From Gonapodya prolifera JEL478 (taxonomy: Eukaryota; Monoblepharomycota; Monoblepharidomycetes; Monoblepharidales; Gonapodyaceae): a DNA stretch of 64,000 bases. Of this stretch, positions 33,951-45,623 are shown piece after piece. The stretch's first letter is position 1; the number at the start of each line of letters is the position of its first letter. The notes under the pieces are model-generated. The model was not told the DNA's origin and ran no database searches. It saw nothing but the letters and a program-made list of their open reading frames with translations. The translations under genes and the position numbers were made by a program. The stretch spans positions 1 to 64,000 of the forward strand of contig KQ965845.1 in assembly GCA_001574975.1 (NCBI GenBank). The letters run 5' to 3'.

Positions 33951-34859
33951 TCACGATTTGGGGGTTTGAAGCACTGATCTTTCTTTCCAATATTCCAGCA
34001 GGTCCGTCTTCCTTGGCCAACATGCCTTGCTGAGGTACCGGTCCAGCTCTCCCACCATCTCCTCATCATTGTCAAAAATGCTTGACGCGATGAGGTCCCC
34101 AGACGATCTTTTGTTTGGTACCCGGCCGATGTCCGACCCAGAATTGGAGTATCCTGTGTGATACGCTGTCCTGATTGCATCATCCGCCTCTTGGACGTAA
34201 ACCACCTCCCACTGTTGTTCCTGCATCCATGACAGCTTATAGGCGGGGTGTAGAACTTCCAATCCGATTAGTTTTTCAGACAAGAAAGTTGAACCGCTAG
34301 GGGGACAGCTCACCTAGTGCAATCCAATATATCTTTCAATCATCTGTCTTCCTGGAATATTTCCGCAGCACCTCCATGATGATGTTGAAGAGCGGGACAA
34401 CAAATACAATGGCTGGGTAAACCGCACCCTCAACAAGCGACAGAGCTTGGGCCATAGACTGGTTCTTTGGAATCAGCCAACACACGCAATGAAAAAACAT
34501 TTTGACACTCACCTCGAGTAGTTTCCTCACCTTCTCCAAGTAGTTCCACTCCTCCTCTGATAGCTTCAATTCCCAAAGACTCCTGTCAGAAGCCAGAAGC
34601 TTCTCGACTTCCTTCCTGGCCTGACTAATGGCGTCGAAGTCCGACTTCCACTGGGTACCAATAGGAGCAACCAGCTCCCGAGCCTTAGATGGGTCCGAAA
34701 CCTGCGAGGCATATAGCTTGCAAGTCTGTGGAGACTTCCGGACCCTGAAAATATGCTTGTACAGCTTGCCATCCATGGGTTAAAGCCATAGTCAGCCACA
34801 CAAAAGAGCACAAAACTAGAACTCACCTTTTCCACCGGTCCACTATTCCCACCGCTCAC
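33951..34859 (-). mobile_element. hAT-family transposase remnant
   Basis: Minus strand. It carries the C-terminal half of a hAT transposase: TQWKSDFDAISQARKEVEKL, LSEEEWNYLEKVRKLLEVSV, LSLVEGAVYPAIVFVVPL (helical insert region), then across a GTGAGC...AAG intron IALVLHPAYKLSWMQEQQW (the usual LDPRYKL block) and DEEMVGELDRYLSKACWP with LLEYWKE (start of the dimerisation region). One in-frame TGA lies between KYSRKTDD and KIYWIAL (about 34336). The BED finger, the first catalytic aspartates and the final dimerisation motif are absent, and I found no terminal inverted repeats. It is a dead DNA transposon fragment. Confidence 0.7.
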
Positions 34860-35441
34860 ATCTTCCTCCTCTCAGTCCCACCACGCAAGTCGACATTGGC
34901 TTTGATGTTTAGATATGAATTTCTTATACTGTAAGAAAACTATCTGGAGCACCGAAGCTCATGAATAAGCCAAATTTAATCCAGTGTTCTTTGTTGTCGT
35001 GTTGTGGTGCAGTCGACACCCGCAACTTTAGGCTGCATACAAGCCAAGAGCGTTATTTTTAGTGCCTCTCCGACTCTACAGAGCCGCATCTCAACCAGTT
35101 CCGTCTCTCCCATTGACAAGGCTGGGGCCTGGGAATCACTGCATCAATTGATAGGCTATTCATACCTTAAAAAAATTTTGGCGCCTGCGGCGAGCAGGTG
35201 AATTCGCAGGCGAATTCAAAGGGGTGCCCCGTGACATATTCAAAATGCCTCTTTGCGAAGGAAGGGTGAGACTTCACAATTCAACTACGAAGAAAGTTGA
35301 ATTTCACAACGTATCCGCAATAAATACTTATGTGATGTCTTGGACCTAACAGAAACTACGCTTATGGTCACAACGTACCAATTGACAGCAAACCAGGGTC
35401 CGCCATACATATTCACTTCGCTCCACGAACTAAGACTTCCC
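34860..35441. other. Intergenic
   Basis: No gene seen. A short A/T-rich segment near 35165-35180 and an imperfect repeat of GGCGAATTC at about 35205 are the only features. Confidence 0.35.
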
Positions 35442-36954
35442 TCACTGTCTGAAAAGGGGCTCTTCCATTGGGAGCTCTACCACAACCACCTTCCCATGCT
35501 CCCCCTTTCGTGAAGCCAACCGTTCAAAGAGTCCAGCCATTGAGATCTGACCCCCTCCAGCAAAAGTCACGAGATTCCCAGGTAGCGACCTAATCCATTT
35601 TACCAATACGTCTTCAGGATTTGTTTCCCACTCCAGCTCCAGCTCCTGCAGTCCTCCCGCCCTCCATTTCTCAATTTGGGGTACGAGCCATAACACCCGC
35701 ACCTCTTCCAGAGAGGGAAATACTGCTTTGGCAATATTTCCAAACTGTTCAAGCTGCTGGTGAAAAGGTGTGATTCCGACCTTCTCGAATATTTGCCTAC
35801 TCGCGATCAGCTGACTGATGTCAACATGGAGTACTCGGAGCTTGGGGAAGACTGTATTCTGTACAGGTTCCAAACTTTCCGTAACGGTCAGTGCTTGAGG
35901 AAAGTTCCACGCCAGTGATGGAATTTCGAGAACTCCCAGCTCGCGAAGTGAAGGGCAACCACGAAGAAGAGCACCAATATAGTTGTAATTCTCCGAGCGG
36001 TGAAAAAGAATCCGCTTATCCTTGTACTCATAGAAAGCTTTGGTCACATTGCGGAGGTTTCCAAATTGGGGAAGGAAGTTTGCAAGTGGTTTGCCATTTT
36101 CAAGCGTTCTCGTTCCCATGAAACGAATGTTGCTAATATTCGGAAAAGACTGCATCCGCGGTATGAGAAACTGATCGTTCTGGCAGTCTGGTGGTGGCGT
36201 AAAGCAAATGCCGACTGTCAATTGAGACACGGATGAAGAAAAGTTTTTGCCAAAGGTCTCTGCGATAATGCCCAAGTCGCATTCCACAAGTTGCAAGTGC
36301 GATGGACGAAGTTCCTTTGGGGCACCTGGCGAAAGAAATGGACTCATGATCGCCACGTGATAATGTTCACCCTCAACCCCAGGTCCAGTGTTCCACTTCA
36401 ACGTTTCCAGATTGGTGATTGTAAATCGAGGATGTGAAGTACGAGATCCCCAAAACTCCGAAGCTTTCGCTGAGAGACTGTCGAGGATGTTCGTTCGCTC
36501 TTCCAGAGAAAGAAGGGCGAAACGCTCCCCCAATCTGGCCTTGATTGTTGCTGCTGCATAACGAATTGAACAAGAACGTCCCCCGTCCTTCGAAACCAGT
36601 TGAAAACGGGTTTTCAGAGAAATGTTCTGGATTGCCTCCCATTCCTCGAGCTTCTCTGTAGTGGAGTTGGGATTATCCGGGAGGGTCACGGACAGAGATG
36701 CCGGAATTCGACCATCCTGGTGGAAGTACCCATCAGAAACGCGCCTCCAGGAACGTGCCACCCTCGGAACAATCGCATAGAAGTCTCTCGGTGGGAGGTG
36801 AACGAAGATTTCCGGTAGAATCTCTTCGGGTAAGTCTAGCCAGAGCAGCGTTGCTGAGTTAGGGCGAAGCTCGCCAGCGCTGATCTTTCAACACACCTTC
36901 AAACTGGCAGGTCTTCTCATGGACCAACGATCCTCCCCCAACGCGTTCCTCCAT
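35442..36954 (-). CDS. F-box/LRR-like protein
   Basis: 483 residues from exons 36897-36954 and 35442-36835 (minus strand), joined by a 61-nt intron in phase 1. The first exon starts MEERVGGGSLVHEK. Exon 2 opens with DLPEEILPEIFVHLPPRDFY then VARSWRRV, a clear F-box. The rest is made of loose leucine-rich-repeat-like units (ITNLETLKWN, SHLQLVECDLGII, SFPNISNIRFMGTRT, CPSLRELGVLEIPSL, FPKLRVLHVDISQL, FPSLEEVRVLWLV, GGLQELELEWE), typical of fungal F-box proteins that recruit substrates to SCF ligases. It is not a close relative of the F-box gene at 32114. Confidence 0.75.
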
Positions 36955-37051
36955 GTTGCGACGTTGCTGAGGACCGTCGGCCGCAGTACACCTGGAGGCG
37001 GTGCTCGTCCGAGAGATCTCTAGCTCCACACGATCTCCTAATATTCTCAAT

Positions 37052-38358
37052 TTAGCCAATGAACCTATTCTTGAGCATCGACATGCCCCTAACACGGTCC
37101 CATACGCCCTTCAAATACCCAGGCTTCTCCTTCTCGCCTTCGTTCGCTCCTACGTATTTTGACTGAGACTCCGGTTCCGCTCGCTTCACCTTCACGCCAG
37201 GATACTTCTGCTTCTTCGGTCGAGGCTCCTTCAAAGGCCTCTTAATGCTGGGATCCATCCACGAGTCTGCACTGATGGTCCTGACGTCGACCGCTGTCAC
37301 TGCACCCGTGTCCCGATACCGGACCCAGTCATCCCACGTGAGGGACTGAACTCGACCAGTCTGGAGTCCCACCATCGCGGCTTTCCCCGCTTCCATCACG
37401 GCCTCCATAACTTGCTCCTTCTTAGGCGGAGGTCCAAACCGTTGGAACGCTCGCACCCGCGCCGCGACTCCTTCGAGGGCTTCTTGCTTCCTGCGAAGCG
37501 CATTCTGGAGCTCAGCCTCTGTCCAAGATCGCCGAGATTCCTCAGCACGCTCATGATCGGCGAGAGTCTTCTCCATCTTCCGCAGGGTGGCAAGCAGGCT
37601 CTTCCGTTGGGACTGGAGCTTCCGAACTTCTCGAGCGCGGTCGAGTTGCACCCAGACAGGAACGTCTCGGTGAAGACCGGAGGGATTTCGGTAGATGTCC
37701 TGGCGCAATGAGGTTGCGAGTCGAAGGGCTGGGATATCAGCTCCCGACGAGAGAATAGACCGAGCCGCGACCTCCGCCTCGTGAATTTTCTTCTCGACGA
37801 CGTCCAGCTGCGCCCGAAGTTGGTCAATGTTAGTTTTCGCATTCAGGTATTCAAGATCCCGTGGGGAGTTTTTCAATTCGAGAATGGCACGCGGTGCCTT
37901 GTCGTGAGGGCGGACCCCGAGGAGGTGGATTCGTGTGTATGGCCCGTTCTGTCCACTGAAGCGGTACTTGAGCTCCGAAAAGAGTTTTGGGATGGTGAGG
38001 TGGTGGTTCTTTGATCGTTCAGGACGGGGCAGGGGCGGTTAGAAGCGGCATCCGAGCATCAGCATATATACAACATCGATATTTTAGTCGACCTATCCCA
38101 CGTGCGTCGCGGTCACGGGTCTGTACCCCCGAAAGTCTCACTTACAAAAACACGTCCTGCCAGCTTCAACTTTGCCGCATTGGTCCCCCTTCCCGCTACC
38201 TCGATTGCCTGTTCCACCCATTTCTGAACCTCCTTCGCCTTTGGGACTGTGGTGACGATGCGGTCGTGCACGATGAGCTGAGAAAGGAGGTTGGACAACA
38301 GGTCGTGTCGGTGGGTCGGGGAGCGGTTGAGCTTGCGCCACTTGTGCTGATGGCGCAT
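37052..38358 (-). CDS. MRPL17: Mitochondrial large-subunit ribosomal protein bL17m with long C-terminal extension
   Basis: Two exons on the minus strand: 38146-38358 and 37052-38008, 389 residues. The N-terminal 110 residues are bL17: MRHQHKWRKLNRSPTHRHDL, LLSNLLSQLIVHDRIVTTV, KAKEVQKWVEQAIEVAGRGT, then YRFSGQNGPYTRI and GVRPHDKAPRAILEL. Bacterial bL17 would end here (about 120 residues). This protein goes on for about 270 more residues: a coiled coil (NIDQLRAQLDVVEKKIHEAE; LQSQRKSLLATLRKMEKTL), a conserved-looking block around WDDWVRYRDTG and a basic end. Mitoribosomal proteins often gain such extensions. The gene symbol is for the human/generic name; yeast calls it MRPL8. Confidence 0.85.
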
Positions 38359-38553
38359 CGTCGGTGGAGAGGTGGTAGGAGGGGAACAGGGGTGGGATTC
38401 CTCCTCGGCAGTGTTTTCTTGGTGGGCAGCGGTAAGGAAATTTGCTCACAAGAAAGTCTACAATAGAGTAGAAATAGAATTATTGATCTTTACAACATCC
38501 AATTTTTCAAATAGGCACCATTGAAATTTTCGAGCATTCGCCGCATCGCCAAT

Positions 38554-40400
38554 TCATACTTTCACTCTCAGAGAGCACCCCACCAAGCGCCGCCTGAGCG
38601 CCAGCATAATCGTCGCCGAGACGAGGTTCAACGCACACGTGAACATAATCACGGAAAAGAAGTCTTGGTCGTAACCCGACGGCGACGATGGGTTGGGAGT
38701 CTTGTAGGAGTCGAGCAGTTTTCCTCCGGCGAGCGTTCCGACGAGGGAACCTGGGGGAATGGTTTTGCGGAACGTTCTTAACCTGTGACCCAGGTGGATT
38801 GGAAAATGATGTGAGCTCACCAACAAACAGGGAGAGCATCACCATTCCCATTTTTGAGGCGAGTCGTGGTGACCGAAAATCGTTGATATCACAATTGGAA
38901 CCTGCGAGAAGAATTGCCCTCCTGTAGCTCCAAACGTGACGTTCACGTTAGCTGATCGCTCTTTCGAAATGACTCTTGAGACAGGCACATACCAAAAGGG
39001 CGAACGCCATCAAGCTTCCAAGACTCCTTGCGTTCGGCCACAACGTCAAGCACAGAATCCCACCGACGTGATTACAAATCAGGAGCACGTTGACTGGTCC
39101 GACTCTGTCCATGAGGAGACCGTAGACTATCCGTGTTGGTGCCGTGATAGCGAATTGGAGTCCGAGAATGAGTGCGGCGATTTGGGCTTCAACGCCGATG
39201 GATATGGCGTAGGCTAGCAGGAAAAGGGAGGAGACCGGTCGTCAGTTCTCAAATGTGAGGAGGAGTGTACCGGGCGATACTCACATGTGTCATGACGAAT
39301 TGAGGGAGGGGATACGCAAAGTACATGATTACACCGGAAAGGAACAGTAGAATGAAGCGCACATCCCGGAATGCTCGAAGGTCGAGCAGTTTTCCTTTTG
39401 GCTGGAGAGCGAGCTTAATGTGGGAAGTGAAGTAGTCTTCGAAAAGATGGCGCTCACCTTTGGCGGAAGTCGCGTTCGAACAAAATAGGACGCAGGAATC
39501 ATCACTGCACCCAGGGGCACATTTGATGATTACGCAAGAGCTTTATTTAGAGCACATGTGATGGACTCACCGACGAGAGCGATAAAGCCGGTGATTCGTA
39601 GAGTCCAGAGTGCTCCCACTCGATCCAGCAAGTACTGAGTCAGATTTGCTACGAAAGTCGACGTTAATTCTTCTGCTCTAATCCACAATCTCACAGTGCT
39701 TTGGGAGTTCACTCACTCAGGGCCAAACCACCGATTCCAGGCCTGTCATCGCAATACCAGTCGCGATCCCTCGCTTGCGCTTGAAGTATTGATGATTAAC
39801 AGCCATCGCGACCATCCAAGCACTTTGTAATAGAAAATTTGTCCGCGTCGCTTCAGTCGTCGGTCTGCCACCGAGCCAAGAAGAGGTCTCGCAAGGAACC
39901 CAGCCGCATTGGCGAGACCGCCCGTGAGAGAGTGCACGGATTGGGGTGTTCCGGGGAAGAAATCGTTTCTGAAGTAGTATCGCTGAATACGGATCGAAGC
40001 CGAGAGTGTAGGAGGGTTCGTTTGATTAAGTTGTTGAAAGGCGCGGTTTCAGTCTGAGATTGTCGAGTCAGGGAACCCCACAGGTGTATGGACCAAACGA
40101 AGAGGAGTCCCACACTGACAAAAGAAATGAACCAGGCTGACAACGTTTTCAGTTAGTTACATAATCTTAGGCTCCAAGTCGACTTGTCAAGAAATTTCGC
40201 ACTCACAAGCCCCCACTACGCTCCAAGCTTCAAATCCCCCTTCTGGCGGAACATCTTCGACCGGCGACGGTATCGATGGATCTGATTTCTTGAACTGCTC
40301 TCTCAGGAGTTCCTCCTTCACTTCCAGCTGGGACCCTCTGTCCTCCTTCGCAGGTTTCAGCGGACCGCTTTGTCCATTTTGCGAGTGGAGCGTTCTGGGT
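38554..40400 (-). pseudogene. MCT-like (monocarboxylate porter) transporter copy, decayed
   Basis: Paralogue of the gene at 42375-44480, with exons in the same order. From 5' to 3': PVEDVPPEGGFEAWSV at about 40230; WFISFVSVGLLFVWSI at 40100; FFPGTPQSVHSLTGGLANAA at 39940; YFKRKRGIATGIA at 39790; ANLTQYLLDRVGALWTLRI at 39600; ASYFVRTRLPPK at 39480; PKGKLLDLRAFRDVRFILL at 39380; ALILGLQFAITAPTRIVY at 39130; GATGGQFFSQVPIVIST at 38880; SLVGTLAGGKLLDS at 38730. Damage: the ATG in the position of the paralogue's start is out of frame with the body, about 45 codons covering TM3-TM4 are deleted after SVADR, and single-base losses occur near 39750 and 38855. This is a recent pseudogene, or a badly called one. 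Confidence 0.7.
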
Positions 40401-40642
40401 CGGCATCCATGGGGTGTGGATCTTGTCCGATTTTGCTTCCGCAGGGCAATTACTTGTTGAGAATAGCGTAAGAAAGCATAATACCTTTTCTCTACCCGAA
40501 GCGTTTCCCCCCATTCCTACAAGAATTTTACTGCAAAATGTGCAAAGCTATTTTTTTTTTTTTTTTTTCTGTACGTGGGCGACAGGGCAAGGTTTGGTCT
40601 TCGCATTGCAAGTTCCGCCGAACACTTCGTCAACCTCCAGAC
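40401..40642. promoter_or_regulatory. Divergent promoter region with T18 tract
   Basis: Spacer of about 240 nt between the leftward MCT copy and the rightward DHH-like gene. It contains a poly-T run at 40551-40568, of the kind that excludes nucleosomes in fungal promoters. No TATA box is obvious. The role is inferred from position. Confidence 0.35.
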
Positions 40643-42086
40643 ATGCCCGAGCCAGCGCCTTCTCCAGTGACGTATTCTTTCTTCACCTTCTACAAGGCTC
40701 TCGAAGCTGCCAAGCAGGGAACTCCTTGCGTTCTGGTCGACGTTTCAAACTTCGATCCTGCAACGGTAAAATACCTCAACAGCTCCGAAAGACCGGGGAA
40801 TCTCCACGCTGTCACCCACAGCATCAATGTGGGAGCACTGAGCAAGTACAGGGTGAGCCTCCGGTACGATTGCTGGGGACTCGTCCGAGAAGTTTGCGAG
40901 GATCGCATCAACTTCAGTTGATCCGATAATCCGACTGAAACTTCACCACTGCACCCTTTTGAAACACAGGCCGACACCAGCACGGAGTGTGCCTTCAACT
41001 TTATCGCGGACCATGCCGGTGAATCGGCTCTCGAGCTCTCAGGGAAATCGGTTATCCTGTCCAACGACCATTTTGACCACGACGGTCTTGCCGGCGTATC
41101 CGTAGTTCTCCACCAAGAGTGGGCGAAAGAGAGGAAAGATTTATTGATCGAGGTGTCCAAGGCTGGAGACTTTCAAAAGTTCCGTGACCGGTGGGTGGTG
41201 ATGCAGCTGCACGAAAAACTTCTTTGGGTAAATGAATCCACCGTTCCTGTATCGTTCAATTTTTTCTCCAGCACCGCAGCACGCATCGTGTGGACGATTG
41301 ATGCTTTCTCGAATCGGGTGGAGGATGTGAAGTCCCCACTTCCAGCAAGCACCTTCGAGTTCAAAGACTTTTACGAGCTCTTCGACAACCTTTACACGGA
41401 GATGGTCCCAAGGTTCCAAGACATTGTGGACAATATCGACTCATATGAGTCGTACTGGAAGAGCAGTGAGGAGAATTATGAAGTGGGTGATGGCGCAATA
41501 GCTCTATTCCTCGTGCTTGCAAGTGCTAAAGTTGTGATTTGCCCAGGTAACACTTGCCGCAATCACTTCCGGAACCATTCGCGTCACCAAGTACCCCGAC
41601 CTCTCCCTCGCGTTCGTCTACGTGCCCCCGACGTTCAAAACCCATGTCTCCAATTTTGCAATCTACACGTACCTCGCGTACCTGAGCAAAGGCGGAGACT
41701 GCTACATCGTCGCAACCGCGACGGGGGCGGAGTGGCAGGTGAAGTACAGGTGAATGATCTTGCACCTCATCAATCATGTAACGAGTCGATGTTGAGGAAT
41801 TTCTTGATCACACTCACACAGATACGAATCCCACGTCGACCTCGTGTCCACACCAATCCCTCCATGCATTGACCTCGCCCTCGTCGCACAACTTCTGTCC
41901 TCGATTGAGCCGTCTGGCAGCAGTGCAAAGTGGGTCAGCGGCGACCCGAACGACGCCCACGTGGCGGCCCTGAAGACTGAAGGCAAGACCGCCATCGCTG
42001 ATGACGTGGTTGAGAGGGAGCTTGTGGGATGGTTGAAGGGTGCAAGGGGGTTTGATAAGACGAATACGGGCACACTTGCTGGGTAG
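40643..42086 (+). CDS. DHH-phosphoesterase-like protein (DUF6687-like)
   Basis: 396 residues from exons 40643-40852, 40970-41482, 41547-41749 and 41822-42086. The first exon has FDPATVKYLNSSERPGN and AVTHSINVGAL; the second has ADTSTECAFNF and NDHFDHDGLAGVSVVL, where the H-x-D-x-D-G pattern matches the metal-binding motif of DHH-type phosphoesterases and of a bacterial uncharacterised family I recall as DUF6687. The rest is an alpha/beta protein with IRVTKYPDLSLAFVYVPP and, near the end, WVSGDPNDAHVAAL. I can give no substrate. Eukaryotic members are, as far as I know, little studied. It sits between two MCT-like paralogues in the opposite orientation. Confidence 0.6.
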
Positions 42087-42374
42087 CTAAGTGATCAATG
42101 GAACGACCAGGATTCTGTGCAACAGGATTATTGCTGTGTGCCTTTTATTGTGTAATTGAGTGACATTGTTTGTATTGTTTGATAAGAAGAATTTTGTGTG
42201 TGTGACCATTTCTTGAAGAAGTCGACTGATATCGATTGATCAACTGAAGGAGCCGATTTCAGGGGTGATAAAAGAGGTATATCTTGTGGTATGAAACATT
42301 AACACGACAGAGCGTACACTACTATCTACGCCGCATGACTTTATAATTTCTAAGTTGGCCTGGCCGTTGCAACG

Positions 42375-44480
42375 TCACACCTTCACCCTGACTGCCCACC
42401 CAACCAAATGCCACCTCAGTACCAACGTTATCGTCGCTGAAAGAAGAAACAACGCGCCCGTGTACATCATGACGGGGAAGAAGTCCTGGTCGTACCCGGA
42501 TGGGGACGCCGGGTTGGGCGTCGAGTGTGAGTCGAGAAGCTTCCCACCGATAAGCGTTCCAGCGAGCGAGCCTGGCGAGGTGGCAGCGGCGGGTTATGCG
42601 GCAGTTGACGGAACGTGTGGATTGTTGGAATCGCAATGTGGACTCACCGACGGAGAGGGAGAGCAACACCATTCCCATTTTGGAGGCCGAATCATGGTGG
42701 CCGAAAATGGATGATATCACTATTGGGATTTGGGAGATGTATTGTCCTCCTGTCGCCCCAAACTTGCCACATGCGTCAGTCAAAACGTCTCGACTTCAAC
42801 GACTTGAGGAACGCACCAAAAGCGCAAACGCCATCAAACTTCCCAAACTCTTTGCATTTGGCCACAGAGTTAAACACAGCACTCCGCCGATGAAGTTGCA
42901 GCCAAGGAACACGTTCAGGGCGCCGACCTTGTCCATGAGGAACCCGTAGATGATCCGCGTGGGCGCCGTAACCGCGAATTGGAGCCCGAGAATCAGCGCG
43001 GCCATTTGGTTAGAGACTCCGATGGATGTGGCGTACGCTGGGAGTCAATAAAAAACGTGTACGTCAGGAACGTCACGTCGACCGTTGCCAACTGATACGG
43101 AGATGATGGAGCGGTTCAGTGTTGAAGACCCCTTACTCACGGGTCATGAAGTATTGAGGGAGGGAATATGCAAAGTATATAGTCACTCCGGAGAGAAACA
43201 GCAGAAGGAACCGAACGTCCCGGAATGCTCCAAAATTGAGCAGCTTTCCTTTCGGCTGGAATGGGAATGTTGGCGTCAGACATCACTGGAATATTGAACA
43301 CTTATAGGAATGAAGAAGGCGGTGTTCACCTTTGGTGGAAGTCGCGTTCGGATGAAAATGGACGCAGGAACGGACACTGTATGATCAGCACACAAATTGG
43401 TCAGTTCACTCGACGTGCTTCGTTAGGAGAATGAGCTCCGTAGACGCGACTCACATACGAGAATGATAAAGCCTGTGATTCGAAGAGTCCACCCGAGGCC
43501 CACGCGGTCCAGGAGATACTGTGTCAGATTTGCTGTGGAAAACATCTTCTTGCTCCAATTCAGATGGGGTAGACTCGAGTATAGTGCACTCACAAAGCGC
43601 CAAACCACCCACTCCCGGGCCCGTACTTGCAATGCCCATTGCAATGCCTCGCTTGCGCTTGAAGTATTGAGGTATTGCAGCGATCGCGACCATCCAAGCC
43701 CTGTGACAGAGAAAACACGTCAGCTACACGTTTTGGGCAGACGTCCCTCGCTTGCAGTGAGTAGAAAATACGAACCCCTGACTGCTGATACCCATGACGG
43801 CCCCTTGGAAGACAATCATCAACGCAAGCATGTTCTGCCCCGAGAACGACGTCACCAAGTAGCTTGCTCCAAGAACGACGGAGGAGATGAGCACGACAAT
43901 TCGATATCCGTAGCGGTCTGCCAGGGAGCCCAGAAGTGGGCCGGCGAGGAACCCCGACGCGTTGGAAATTCCCCCCGTAAGAGAGTACACGGATTCAGGC
44001 GTTCCGGGGAAGTAGTCACTCTCGAAATAGTATTTCTGGATAGGATTCAAGGATATGATATGCTTCGGATTGGTGTCGAGATCTGTAGCAAGCAGTGACA
44101 TACCAGGTATATGGACCAAATGTAGACGAGTCCAACACTGACAAACGAAATGAACCAGTCTTGGGGGTTTGGATACAATCAGTCAGTTTTGTGTACGGCA
44201 GCTACGCCGAGGTCGACATGCCAAGACAAACGTTTTGAGGGTTCCCGTACTAACATGCCGCCACCACGCTCCACGCTTCGAACCCGCCGTCTGGTGGATC
44301 ATCTTCCACGGGCGATGGCGCGAAGGGGTCTGAACTCTTCAACTCGGGGTCGTCTTTGAGGAGCTCTTCGTTCGCCTCCATCTGCGAGCCTGATTCCGTC
44401 TTCAGAGGCGCATCGAGAGGACTGCCGTGCCCGTTTTGCGATTGCTGTGAGCGATGTGTGTTGTCCATCTCTGCATCCAT
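42375..44480 (-). CDS. MCT-like (monocarboxylate porter family) MFS transporter
   Basis: Fuller copy of the pair. ATG at 44480 (MDAEMDNTHRSQQSQNGHG), acidic cytosolic tail, then PPDGGFEAWSVVAA (the DGGxGW-like motif before TM1). Exons include 44255-44480, 44104-44159, 43792-44035 and others down to 42375. Marks: FFxGTPESVYSLTGGISNA-type loop, LLGSLADRYGYRIVV (DR-G motif), AAIPQYFKRKRGIAMGIAS (YF-KRR-A block), NLTQYLLDRVGLGWTLRI, RTRLPPK, GLQFAVTAPTRIIYG, KLLDSHSTPNPASPSGY, end WHLVGWAVRVKV. The 3' exon joins keep phase. The join between the exon ending 43792 and the next (about 43700) does not fit by one base, so a splice site or base there is uncertain. Substrate (organic acid, riboflavin or other) is unknown. 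Confidence 0.75.
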
Positions 44481-45623
44481 GGACCGCGACAAAAAAAATT
44501 GTTTCCGTGAGGGAGTTTGAGTTTGGGGGAGTTTCTAACAAAGTTGTGGGTCCGCCGGCGGGTCATTGATGCCCGTCGGCGTGTTGGATTTGAGTTACAT
44601 ATTCCGCATATGACATAATGCCGACGTTGAATTGTATCCGTCGGTGTATCAAACTGTACATGAGAAGATCGTTAAACGTTGTGAGTGGCCGCGAGAGTCG
44701 GAACGGCGCAGCGAAGGCGCTGATAATTCGCACGTAAACATTGATTGCTTCGGGGTCCTCGCCCTCGAATAAAAAAATAATGGAAATGAATTGCTTCCTG
44801 GTGCGGGGTGGGGTGGCTGTGGTCAGTGCGGTGCAAAGATTTGGCAATGCGGACAGACCGACAGTATATAACGTTACTTGTTGCTCGCCCGTAGTGAACG
44901 TAGTGAACGGTAGTGCACGAGTGAACCAATTGTGTGCTCAAACGTTGCGGGCACATGGAAGAGCAGTCCATCCCACGGTGTCCCTGCGTCCGAAAATAAG
45001 TAAGTTGTTTAAAACTCCAGAAACCCCCGGTTTTTCCCCACTCAATCGACGCAAAAGAATAGTGCGAGGTGCCCTTTGCGATGTCAGGGTCGGATTCAGT
45101 TTGTGGGAGGTTGGGGTGAGTACTCAGTGATTCTGAGAAACGAGGTGAAAGTTCCAAACAATCACGTTCTGCGACCATCAAATCTCGCATAGCATGGTGC
45201 CAAAGAGACCACAGGTCGCTCATGAAGAGCGAGAGGTCTCCTGTCCCGTCGGTGGTGACCTGAACATGGACAGAACTATGAACAACAGACCATGACGGCC
45301 ACCGTTTTCGGATTCGAACCACTGAAGAGAGCCGGAGATGGTGGCTTGATATTTGAGAGTGGCTACAGGGCTGGCACCAACAAGAGGAACGGCGCATATT
45401 AGAGTTAGGAGCTAATGTCTATGAAGTCGAGGTGGATTACCATAAGCTGCTGGCAACTGGTGTTACTATCTATTACTTTTTGCGTTTTTAATTCGTCACT
45501 GCGACCGGTTGAACTTTCTTGTCCCTCGTGCAAAGGCGGAGGACAGTTGATGCGAGCAGCCGACCGGCACCATCCAAAAAGATCAGCCGAACCTGTCAAC
45601 TCACCCCATCCGACACCACGAAC
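44481..45623. other. Intergenic, about 1.1 kb
   Basis: A 241-codon minus-strand ORF (44672-45397) and shorter plus-strand ORFs occur, but composition is Cys/His/Ser-rich and unlike neighbours, with no splice logic; I do not support a gene. At 44893-44928 GTAGTGAACGTAGTGAACG-type short direct repeats occur. CGTCGGCGTGTTGG and CGTCGGTGTATC at 44575 and 44638 form a loose repeat. Confidence 0.35.

Noticed and set aside
44893-44928. Short direct repeats GTAGTGAACG as a CRISPR-like or regulatory array
   Set aside because: Only three close copies, no spacers of even length, in a eukaryotic spacer.
44672-45397. 241-codon minus-strand ORF
   Set aside because: Biased to Ser, His and Cys, no splice logic, no recognisable family, and the neighbouring region is non-coding. 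Length alone is not enough.
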